The notes below the pieces were generated by a model that ran no database searches, was not told the DNA's origin, and saw only the letters and a program-made list of their open reading frames with translations. The translations under genes and the position numbers were made by a program. A stretch of 64,000 nt of DNA from contig JACGWO010000003.1 of the NCBI GenBank assembly GCA_034509735.1, positions 5,518,001 through 5,582,000 of the forward strand, in the 5' to 3' direction. Of this stretch, positions 35,415 to 46,283 are shown piece after piece (the stretch's first letter is position 1; the number at the start of each line of letters is the position of its first letter). The DNA is from Sesamum alatum. Taxonomy: Eukaryota; Streptophyta; Magnoliopsida; Lamiales; Pedaliaceae.

Positions 35415-36165
35415 GTTGTGAATGTCTAAGAATCCACCAAACACATCACTAAGAGGCTCATTAAAAGGGAAACCAATTACACGAATTGACTGCGAAATCT
35501 TAAGATGGTCTTAGATTTCCAGAACCTTAACTCACATAACCGGATGAGGGACATTCCTCAGCCCTTGCCGGAGGGGGTCGACGACTAAGGCAACGCTTGG
35601 CGTTCAAAAGTTGGAAGGATGACCACCGACAAGTAAGATATAATGATGTTGGCTCAAACTATGCTACGTTTTGCATCATGTCTATATGTCTTGGACCAGC
35701 ACATGTGGGGTAAAATGCAACGAAGCATGTTTGGAGCTAAGATGGACGGAAGGGATGTCGGTACAAAGACATGGAGTGATGATGCAATCCCTAGTGGAGA
35801 AGCTCAAAAGACCTCCACGTCAGTCTTGAAAGCGGACGTACATTGACATAATCCTTCAGTCTCTTCCTCCCTCCTACAAACCATTAATTATCAACATGAA
35901 TGAGCTTAGAAAAGATCTTTCATAGGTTGATAATTATGTGGTCTAGTACGAGGCAACGATTGCAAAATCTGCCCGTCAGTACTAGTAGGAGGAGAGCTTC
36001 AACCTCCATGGTGAAAGGCAAGGGTGATACCAGACGCCAAAAAAGAGGAAGAAGGGTAAGGTTGACATCAACTATTAAGCACTTCAAGTGTTGTGTCCTT
36101 ACAACACAAGGTGGAGGTAAAGGAAAGAGTAAAAGGTTCAAGCAGTCAAGTTCATAGATTTCTTA
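35415..36165 (+). pseudogene. E4 gag remnant
   Basis: It begins near ATGTCTAAGAATCC. Traces of the Gag core remain (SLPPSYKPLIINMNELRK-like codons near 35865-35910, in several frames). A basic tract follows near 36010-36060 (KGKGD, RRQKRGRR). Multiple frameshifts make it non-coding. Confidence 0.65.
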
Positions 36166-38620
36166 AGAACGTTAAGCATTCACTGTCTTAAGATGACCAT
36201 TGGAAAAGGGAGTATCTTGAACCCCTCTCCAATGTAGGTAAAATTTGGTATTGAGTGAGGACATGATCACTTTTTCTCTATTTGGTATTTCATACCATTT
36301 CCTCAATATCACTAATCTGCGGAGTGGTTAGCAGAAATGAATAAGGACTTAAAAACAAAGCCAAGAACAGTTCTAGGATTCAATAATGGCAAGGTCCATT
36401 GATGAAAATTAGGAGCGGTGACCTAGAGACTTGTTAGGCTCATAATCGTGATCATGTTAAGGATAATATAGGAATTACGTAACCTAGCATGATCAAAAGT
36501 ATGTCTCTTTGTTGGACAAAGGTTTTATTACATTTACATATTTGGTCAAACAAAATTATTGAATATTGATTCATTGTTTAGCTAGTAGTTACACGGTGAA
36601 TTCCTAGAACACCTCCATCACGAAAAGGTTTATGGATACTCAAAATTCTAATTATCTAAATGGATTAATCAAGACCAAACTTACAGATTTGGCATCTACA
36701 ACAGCTAGGACGATTTCTTCTTATTAAAAGATAAGTAAATTGGAAAGTTCGATGAATCTAGAAATAGATGATTCGAATCGACTAAATTTTACAAGTCTTT
36801 TATGAAGAAATAAAGTCCGAAAGCTCTTTGTTGGACAAAGTAGGCTTGCTAAATAGTCTATTGGAAGGGAGCCAATTAGACAACTGTAGGTTACTAATAC
36901 ACAAGACCATAAAGAGGGTTCAAAAGTCTAAAGGTCCGCATAGGAGGTTTGGGAATTAGACTTAAGGAGGTGAACCATAAATGGTTGCAAAAATTAAACC
37001 TGTTTCGATAGATCGAAAAAGGCCGTGTATTTAGTGGGAGTTCTTGAGCATCCAAGTTGAGAATGGAATTCTCAATGAAAACGTTTCCTGTAAAGGCCAA
37101 GTATGACCGGTCTCTGATAAAGGGAACAATAGAATCTCGTTGGACGAAGATCGATCGAAGTTTCGCCCAATTACCTTTAGCCCTTGTAGACGTAGACTCA
37201 AAATTGCCAACGTAAGGAACACGGCACTTTGCTATGAGTCACGCACAAGGAGCCATGGTTGGGCAAAGCCTATGTCCCGACAAAGTTCTTGAGCATGTAG
37301 AAGGATCCTACATACGTCAAGGACTAGTGGGAGACAAATTAGACTCGGTGTCTGGTTTGTGTAGGTTTACGACAGAATAAATGGCTAAACGTTGCTTATA
37401 ATTGCATTTCTTACTTAAATTGATCATATTCCAAGTCCCTTAAGAACGAAACCTGAATGTCGTAAGAGGTACGAGTGATCGGGATATGTTCGGGTCAAAT
37501 TTGGATAGTAATCCAAATGACTGTGGAACGTGATGTTGGACATCAATAGTAGGATTTATGGAGAGGAGCCATAGAATCCACTAGGAAATTCAAACAAGGT
37601 GTGAAAACACCGCATAACTGGAATATTTGTTTTGACCAAGATCTCATACGGAGCATGACTCGGTCTTAAACAACGTAGGTGATCAGTGGGAGTAGAAATG
37701 GCGTTCCAAGTGTTTAAGTGTGTAATATCTTGATTCATGGATGAATTCAAGACATTAGGAATCACTAAAACACAATTGTAACTTAACGAAAAAATTCTCC
37801 ATGACACTTTAAGGGTTCCCACATACATATCATGAATTGAGGTTTTTTTTCAAAGACTCAGTCATGGTGGACTGATGAGAAAAACTCATATATGTAGAGG
37901 GACAGTTGTTCGAGACTCAGTCATAGTAAAAACTGATGAGAAAACTTGGATACTATGCATAAAGCATCAAGCCATTCAAGACTTAGTCACAGTGGACTAA
38001 TGAGAAGGCTTGGATGTGAGTATCCCCTACGTCTTAACCCTAGGCAAACATATGATATGTTTACTCGGTGCATAGGAGCCGATGTTGAGAGTGCTTCTAG
38101 CATGGCTCAACATAAATCGGTAATGCACTGAGGGGTTGAAGACAGCAATCAAGAACGATCCTTAGTACCTGAATAAGGATTAAAGATGTGTTCATGATGC
38201 ACCGTCTGTTGAGAGTTGCTTTGGAAGGCTAAAGCGATACTAGCTTCCAGAGCATAAGTGAAAACTCAGTTAGTCTCAAAGGTATGCACAGTCAGGCCCA
38301 ATGACGAAAGCATCGGATAGTGGTCACTGATGAAGACCGCGTCCATAGGATGGACGTGGCGCCTAGCACGACCAAGCCACGTTCGCCTATATGGCAGGCA
38401 ACTTGACTATGGGAGTATTGGCACGAGATCTCATCACAAGATCCACGAAAATATTCTTAGACAACCACCATCTCTAAGAGGCAATGGTGGATAGAGGTAA
38501 CGTGGTTAGACCGTATGGCTTCGCAAGGAAATATAAGCGGACTCACAATACCTTAGTCGGTATCGTAGATTACTCATACTCAGAGGATTCTGAACAAAGT
38601 GGATAATTGACTTATTGGTC
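36166..38620 (+). pseudogene. E4 pol remnant (pre-integrase to RNase H)
   Basis: The order of pol domains is still visible as decayed text: pre-integrase (about 36720-36900), integrase shadow (36990-37260), RT (37560-38060, including a DIPYASAVG-like relic near 38015-38050) and RNase H (38170-38600). No catalytic motif survives. A ~60-bp piece (AGACTCAGTCA...TGATGAGAA) is present three times at 37852-38010 but once in related elements. Unlike E1 and E2, the pre-integrase block is not duplicated. Confidence 0.65.
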
Positions 38621-38631
38621 AAGTGGGAGAT
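38621..38631 (+). other. E4 polypurine tract
   Basis: AAGTGGGAGAT lies directly before the 3' LTR tip and is perfectly kept. Confidence 0.85.
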
Positions 38632-40959
38632 TGTTAGAATAGGTGACCAGAAAGTCAATGGTATTGGCTGTTCTGAGAACCATTCGTCAATCTGTGAACA
38701 AGTAATATTATGTTAATGAATGTAGTAAGGATTCATAGGCATGAGTTTGTTATATTTACTGCTTGCATCGTTATGATGTCACAACAAACGCCCACAGACT
38801 GAAATACCATTTCGGGAAATTGGAACTACGCTTGGAGGTAGGTTCATGAAATTAGTTTTCGCCGAATCAGTCTGAAATACTCCAAGTCAAAGGAATCTCG
38901 AGACCGGGCATCGAGAATCCATTTGAGACTTGCACTAAGCATCTGCTGTCGTGTTTCATCGATGGGTGACGAGGATCGTCTAAGCAGTGTTAGTGGTCGG
39001 CCTGCTGGGGAGCGGACTGAGGTGACTCGCGGGAATCGTCATATGGAAGCTACTCGGGCTTGGTCGGTATGACTCGTATTCCCGGTTTCGATAGTACGGG
39101 ATTAGTCCTCGGACTTGAGGATCACGACAGTTCCCTACATACTAAGGTTGTATCTTGGATCTGGTGAAATTTGACCGATTATATTACATGGTCATCATAA
39201 GCCTCGTCCAGTGCAGTCGGAGTATGTAAGAACGGTGAATTCCAAGATAGGATCTGTCCCCTGTCAAAGGATATGACAGCAAGATCTCCTATGCGCTCGG
39301 AGATGGTTTAGACTCACAAAGTCTATGGCCATAGCACTTGATGTAGTGGGAAAGGATTTCCTACGTCGAGTTAAACCTATCTCGAGCATTATGCATAGTT
39401 GCCTAGTCAAGAAAGGGAGCCGACCCCTAGACTAAAGGCCGGGAGACAGGCGACAGTAGGACCGTACCCGTACGTATCGAGCGTCGGTAGGACCGCACCT
39501 GCGTATAACTCGGAGCCTAAATATTCACACCATAAATTCACCTAGTCTCTAGTGCCATGGACCGTTGCTAGATGGCCACCAATGGTAACGGACTACTTTG
39601 GTTATGAAATAACAAAAAGTAGGTCCAAGTCTAGCTGAAAGGTGAACCTAAAGAGTCTCACACCCGCTACACCAAATGAAAGGGAATTAATTTGGAATTA
39701 ATTCCGGGAGAAGGTTTAATTTAATGGAATTAAATTATACTTCTTGGAGATTCAAGCCTCGATGGATTATTTGGAATAATCGGGCTTGAGTTCATAAATC
39801 AGATTTATGAATTTTATAAAGCATGGGCTTTCCTTTTAATTAGATTAAAAGGGTGAATTAATTAATTAGTGGGCTTCGTATATTAAATAGGATTTAATAT
39901 AAAGTCCATGAGACTATTTAATTTAGAATTAAATAATCCTATTCTATGAAATTAATTAATGGGCTTGGTATATTAAATAGGATTTAATATAAAGTCCATG
40001 GGACTATTTAATTTAGAATTAAATAATCCCATTCTATGGAATTAATTAATGGGCTTGGTATATTAAATAGGATTTAATATAAAGTCCATGGGACTATTTA
40101 ATTTAGAATTAAATAAGTCCTTTCCATTAATTAATTAATGGGCTTAGTGTATTAAATATGATTTAATATAAAGTCCATGGGAATATTTAATTTAGAATTA
40201 AATAGGCCCATTCCATAAAGCCCATCAAAATGGATGGACAAGATTTGATCTAGAGAATGATGAGATGAAAGGCCATGATTAATTTGACTTAATCAAAGCC
40301 TAATTTGACTAGGATTTGACTAGGTCAAAATCCTAGTCAAAGTGTGTCTCTTTGGAAGAGTTTGAGAAGGAATAGGAATTCCATCTTCTATAAATACTTA
40401 AAAAAACACACAACTCACACCCAGTATTCTCTACAACTCTCATCTCTCATTCCCTCTCAAGATTTCGTCCACCCTCTTTCTTCTCTCCAAGAAATATACT
40501 TTGTTCTTCTTGATTTTATTCAAGTTAAGAACATAAGAGACATTGATTGCGTTAATTCATAGCGTGTATCGATGTATCTTCTCCCCAAATAATTTCTTGC
40601 TAGCACAAGGGTTGTTTGCTTTCCGGTGGAGCGAGTGAGATGATTTAGAGGGTCTCTTCTTGAGATCTTGGTGCAAAACGGGGAACAATGCATGTAGCCG
40701 AACGAAGACAAAACTACAACCGGGTAGGTTCTTTAATTTCGTTTTTTCGATTTCAATTCTATGGCCTCCATGTTGTGTTTTATTGAACATGAGATACACC
40801 GAACGCCCGGGAGAATCAAGGGCACACCCCTTGATTCGTTTATGTATATTATGCATAGTTTAACTTCCATTTAATTATGCTTTGTAATTTTTATTACGCA
40901 CTATTTCGCGCTTCCGCTATTCGCGTTAATCTCCCAGGACGATCCACCGATTTCTTTCA
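38632..40959 (+). mobile_element. E4 3' LTR (type B, 2328 bp)
   Basis: It has the same length and organisation as the 5' LTR, with long identical stretches (for example around 39180-39540 against 31320-31680). I count roughly 40-50 differences by eye, about 98% identity. The double stem is well formed: 40806-40814 with 40930-40938, and the hairpin 40813-40837. It ends TTTCTTTCA at 40959 inside a minus LTR fragment. Confidence 0.9.
40806..40938 (+). other. Conserved double-stem RNA structure near the LTR 3' end
   Basis: A representative copy in the E4 3' LTR. The outer stem CCCGGGAGA (40806-40814) faces TCTCCCAGG (40930-40938) with one mismatch. Inside, GAATCAAGGG (40813-40822), loop CACAC and CCCTTGATTC (40828-40837) form a 10-bp hairpin. 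Equivalents exist in every LTR end in the window, with different but matching stem bases. It lies in the R/U5 part, so it would be present in the element RNA. Confidence 0.7.
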
Positions 40960-41266
40960 CTTAGTGCAAGTCTCAAATGGATTCTCGATGCCATGTCTCG
41001 AGATTCCTTTGACTTGGAGTATTTCAGACTGATTCGGCGAAACTGATTTTATGAACCTACCTCCAAGCGTAGTTCCAATTTCCCGAAATGTTATTTCAGT
41101 CTGTGGGCGTTTGTTGTGACATCGTAACGATGCAAGCAATAAGTACAACAAACTCATGCCTATGAATCCTTACTACATTCATTAACATAATATTACTTGT
41201 TCACAGATTGACGAATGGTTCTCAGAACAGTCAATACCATTGACTTTCTGGTCACCTATTCTAACA
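40960..41266 (-). mobile_element. Minus LTR fragment, 5' tip
   Basis: It ends with the complement of TGTTAGAATAGGTGACCAG at 41266 and covers the first ~307 bp of a type B LTR. With 29910-30447 it marks the two ends of one minus LTR, flanked by CTAAT and CTAGT. E4 and the tail at 30448 now occupy its middle. Confidence 0.72.
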
Positions 41267-42505
41267 CTAGTGCCATGGACCATTGCTAGACGGCCACCCA
41301 TGGTGACGGGCGTTTTCCGATTAATGGTTAATTAAAAAATAGTTAATTAAATTGGATTTAATTGACCAATTGTGTTGGACACAAGCCCAAGTCTAGCTTA
41401 GGGTGAACCTAAAGAGTCACATACAAATCACTATGGAATTGGTAGAATTAATTTGGAATTAATTCTAGAAGAAGCGAATTAATTTAATTGGATTAAATTA
41501 ATTCAAGGAGAAAAATAAATGATTGGATCATTTATTGAGAAATCCATTTGATGGATGGTCCAAGAATTAGTTAATTGGATTAGTTAATTTTTGGACTTAG
41601 AACCTTATAATTAATTGGATTAATTTATCGGGTTTGGATTAATTAATTGATTGGATCAATTAATTAGAGTTCGGACTTATGTTTATTTAATTGGATTAAA
41701 TAAACATATGGGCTTCAATTGAATTGAGATTAATTGCATTAATTAATGACGAATGGAATTTATTTGGACTTAATTTAATTATATTAAATAAAAGTCCAAG
41801 ACTAGTAGTCCTAGTCCATGGAAAAATTCAATTTATAGCAAGTGAAGGAAGAATTAAAATCTTCCATATGTGAGGCACATGTGACCAGCCTTTATATGGT
41901 TTGGTGGGTGGTTTTATTTGCTATAATATTGCATGTTTATGTAGAGAGTGGTGAGTGTATGTGGGGTTGCTTTGGAAGTTAACCATAGAAGTTGAATTTT
42001 GAATTCAACAACTCTACATACACAAAAACCATTCACATAACTTGAATGTTTTTTGGCTTGCACGAATTTTTCCATCAAAATACTCTAAAAAATTATCTGA
42101 AAAACTCTCCTTTTTGTGTTCATACCTTTTGGAAAGGATTGAACTAAAAACATTCCAAAAGGCACTAAACAATAGTGTTGTTTTGGAAGTGTTTCTTCGT
42201 CTTTTCTCTACTACTATCTAGCAATAGATTAGAGATCTATTGTATAGTGTGGTGTGGAAAAATTAGAGGAGTTCTACGTTGAATTCTCAATTGAACGGAA
42301 GGAGAAACGGAAAGAAAATAACACACGTACCGGTTATACCTGTAGTAAACAAAAATGTAGGTTTTCTTTACATTTTCATGTATTTTTTTTGTTTTCTTCC
42401 TTTAGCCACATGTCCAGAATCTTCTTCTTCTTTATTTATGCTATGATAAACACCGAACGCCCGGGAACTTCAAAAAGAACACCCCTTTGAACCCGCCTGG
42501 GAGAT
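41267..42505 (+). mobile_element. 3' LTR of the E1-like element, second part
   Basis: This continues the LTR interrupted at 29909. It carries the CCATGG block, an AT-rich U3, a promoter-like region and the end block (ACCGAACGCCCGGGAAC near 42451). It is cut off at about 42497 before its true end, where a stub of polypurine tract (GGGAGAT, 42499-42505) and another LTR tip begin. Confidence 0.68.
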
Positions 42506-43307
42506 TGTTAGAATAGGTGACCAGAAAGTCAATATGCTTGGCTGTTCTGAGAACCATTCGTCAATATTTGAACAAGTAATATTATGTTAATGAATGTAGT
42601 AAGGATTCATCATAGGCATGAGTTTGTTTGTACTTACTGCTTGCATCGTTTCGATGTCACAACAAATGTCCACAGACTGAAATAACATTTCGGAAACTGG
42701 AATTGCGCATTGGATGGTAGGTTCATGAAATCAGTTTCTCGGATCAGTCTGAAATATTCCAAGTCAAGGAATCTCGAGACAGGGCATCGAGAATCCATTT
42801 GAGACTTGCACTAAGCATTTGCAGTCGCATTTCATTGACAAGTGACGAGGCTCGTCCATGAAGTGTTAGTGGGTCAGCCAGTTAGGTGGCTGCTGACTGA
42901 GGTGACTCGCGGGAATCGTCATATGGAAGCCACACGGGCTTAGTCGGTATGGCTCGAATTCCCGATTCCGATAGTACAGGATTAGTCCTCGGACTTGAGG
43001 AATCACGTCAGTTTCTTACATACTAAGGCTGTATCTTAGATCTGGTGAGATTTGACATGTAATATGACATGACCATCATAAGCCTTGTCCAGTGCAGTCG
43101 AAGTATGTAAGGACAGTGGATTCCAAGATAGGATCTGTCCCCTGTCAAAGAATATGACAACGAGATCTCCTATCGGCTCTGAGATGGTTTAGACTCACAA
43201 AGTCTTATGGCCATAGCACTTGATTGAGTGGAAAAAGATTTCCTACATCGAGTTAAACCTATCTCAAGTTTAAAGCATAGATGCCTAAGTCAAGGATGGG
43301 AACCGAC
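42506..43307 (+). mobile_element. Type B LTR, 5' part (+)
   Basis: The tip TGTTAGAATAGGTGACCAG with GTCAATATGC follows a short polypurine stub. The LTR proceeds normally for 802 bp and is then interrupted by the minus LTR of E2 at CCGAC (43303-43307). The remainder is not seen in the window. Confidence 0.75.
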
Positions 43308-45506
43308 TGAAGGAAAGCGGATCGACCCCAGGAACGCGGCGGAAGCACGATGGAAATAAAAACGTGCGGAATAAAATAATTTAAATCGCGTTCAAGGGGT
43401 GTTCCCTTGAACGTCCCCGGGCTATTGGTGTATAAACGCAGAATATAAATATATATAAAATAAATAAGCGTTCGTGGCTATAGAATAAAGAAGAAACTGA
43501 GAGCATAAATATAAATCGGAATGCCTTTCTCGATTTTGTATTTTGATCGGCTACACGCGTTGATTCCTCCAAAACTTCGTTCACGCGAGGTCCCAACGTA
43601 GAGACCCTCTAACGTAGTCCACACCACACCGGGAGATATCTCGTTTTTCTTGCTAGAAAAAAATGGATCTAGAGGATGAAATCAAAGAAGAGGTTACACT
43701 ATCAAATTAGTGTTCCTTCTTTATCTTACTTTGTCCATTAATTGATGATAAATCAATGAAGCAACAAAGAGGATTTAGAGAGTAGAGAGAGTGAGAGAGT
43801 GTATGGAGAGTTTTCATCTTTTTCCTAGAAAAAGATGAATAATGAAATTCATCATTAATAGGTGTTAGTATATCATATATATACATAATTAATGTGATTA
43901 ATGGAATGTGTCTAAGTTCATCCAAGGATGTCTAGTTACATCCCAATCAATCACCATCAATTCTTCAATCAAGCCTACCAACTTTTAAGGTATCATCAAA
44001 TCATACCAAAAGGGAAGGGCTTGATTGGAGTTGATTTGTCTCTTACCAAAAGAGACAAGTCAACTAACACTTAGCATCCAACATGGCTGATTTTTGCTCC
44101 CTCCAAGGTGGCAATTTTCGGCCATGCTTATTTAGGGAAGAAGTCCAACTTCTTCCTATTCCATAAATGGAATTAACACACCTCTCGAGTCAAAATTTAA
44201 CGGACCGGTTCTACCATAATCCACTTACGATGAACCCAAAAATTAAATCCAATTTAATTTAATGTCCACTTAAATAATTCCAGTTGATCTTTCAATCCAA
44301 TTAAAAGATCCAATATCTCAATTTTCCATATTAATCAATAAATCCTATTTTACCGATTAAACGAGGGCCCGATACAATATTGGCCTGTCCATCCAATGGA
44401 CAATCTCTTAAGTAATTCAATTACTTATCATCCTCTGAAATTGACTCTAAGTCAATTCCTTCACCTCCTCGGTGATTTGTGTGTGAGCCTTTAGGTTCAC
44501 CCTCAGCTAGACTTGGGCTCGTGTCCAATAGGAGCCCGTCACCATGGGTGGCCGTCTAGCAATGGTCCATGGCACTAGAGACTAGGTGAATGTTGGCGTG
44601 AACATTTAGGCACCGATTCCGTACGGGTACAGTCCTACTGTCGACCATCTCCCGGCCTTAGTCTAGGGTATGGAATTGGGAGTCGGTTCCCATCCTTGAC
44701 TAGGCAACTATGCTTCATACCCGAGATGCGTTTACTCTATTGATTGACGTAGGAAACCCTTTCCTACTCAATCAATTGCTATGGCCATAGACTTTTAGAG
44801 TCTAAACCATCTCAGAGTGCATAGGAGACATCACCGTCATGTACTGACAGGGGACAGATCCTATCTTGGAATCCATCGTCTTCGCTACATACTCCAACTG
44901 CACTGGACAAGGTTTATAATGACCATCTTAGAGAATGATCACCTCTCGCCAGATCCAAGATGCAGTCTTCATATGCACGTGACTTCCATGATTCCTCAAG
45001 TTCGAGGACTAATCCCGTACTATCGGAACCGGGAATCCAGTTATACCGAGCAAGCCTCCAAGACTTCCATATGACAATTCCTGCGAGTCACTTTAGTCAG
45101 TCGACCACCTTGTTAACTAACCCACTAAAATTGCATAGACGACCTTTGTCTGTTGCCGATGAAACTCGGCACTCACCTAGTGAATGCAATACTTAGTGTA
45201 AGTCTCAATAGGACACTCGATGCCCAGTCTCGAGGTCCTCGACTTGGAATGTTTCAGACCAACCCTCAGAAGTTGGTTTCATAGCCGCCATCCAATGCGC
45301 AACCCAACTACATGGGTTATCCAATTGGTCTGTGGGCATTTGTTGTAACGTTGAAACGACGTTCAATGTTAGTAGTAAGCATAACAAACACTGTGCCAGT
45401 GATGAATACTTACTCTATTCATCAGGATAATATTGTATTAATAAAGATTGATGAATAGTTCCCAAAACCGTCAATCCAATTGGCTTTCTGGTCACCTATT
45501 CTAACA
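43308..45506 (-). mobile_element. E2 3' LTR (type A, 2199 bp, -)
   Basis: It starts TGAAGGAAAGCGGATCG (complement of the LTR end) and finishes with the complement of TGTTAGAATAGGTGACC. The polypurine tract follows at 45507-45517. The hairpin (GTTCAAGGG, GTGTT, CCCTTGAAC) lies at 43390-43412. It appears complete and sits inside the type B LTR to its left. Confidence 0.85.
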
Positions 45507-46283
45507 ATCTCCCACTTGACCTCAAAGCTAATTACCCATGTAACTCAGAACCTTCTGAGAATGAGTAATCTGCGATACCGGCTCAGTGTCGCAGGTCTAC
45601 TTTATTTTTCTGCCGAGGTAATACGGTCCAATCGTATCTCGCCTCTTCCTAACATCACTACCTGCCGATGGTGGCTGTCTAAGAATTTTTCATGGATCTT
45701 TTGATGAGATCTCGGGCCCAAAAGGCTTTAGCCATAGCCTAGTTGTCAACCTCAAGGCAACTACTGGCTCGGTCGTGCTAGGCACTACATCCATCTAATG
45801 GGTGCTATTTTCATCCAAACCACTTTCCAGAAACAACTTCCAAAGTTGGCATATATTCGACCTTCATGATGAAATATCGTGGTATCCTACTTGGAACCTT
45901 TCCAAAGCTACCACACTCACCATTATGTCGGAACATACATAGGTATTGAGACTAAATATTATTCACATGATTCTAGAAGCTAGTATCGCTATAGCCTTCT
46001 AGAATCAACTCTCCATAAACCGTGCATCGAGAACACTTCTCTAATCCTTATTCAGGTCTTAAAGACTGCTCTCAACTGCTGTCTATTGCCTCATTGGTAC
46101 ACACCCGATATCCGTTGTTATGTACGATGCATAAACAACATCAGGCCTTGTGCACTGAACAACATACCCATGCTGCGTACGACAAAGACACAGGGGATGT
46201 AAACATCTAAGCTTCCTCATTAGTCAATGGTGAGTAAGTTTTGGACAGCTTGGCCCTATTCATGGAGAATTGCGTGAACAATG
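45507..46283 (-). pseudogene. E2 polypurine tract and decayed RNase H/RT
   Basis: The tract AAGTGGGAGAT (45507-45517 on the - strand) is intact. Beyond it, RNase H and RT relics parallel 28150-28960 of the E1-like element, with stops throughout. The region is split at 46283 by solo LTR S1 and resumes at 48288. Confidence 0.65.
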
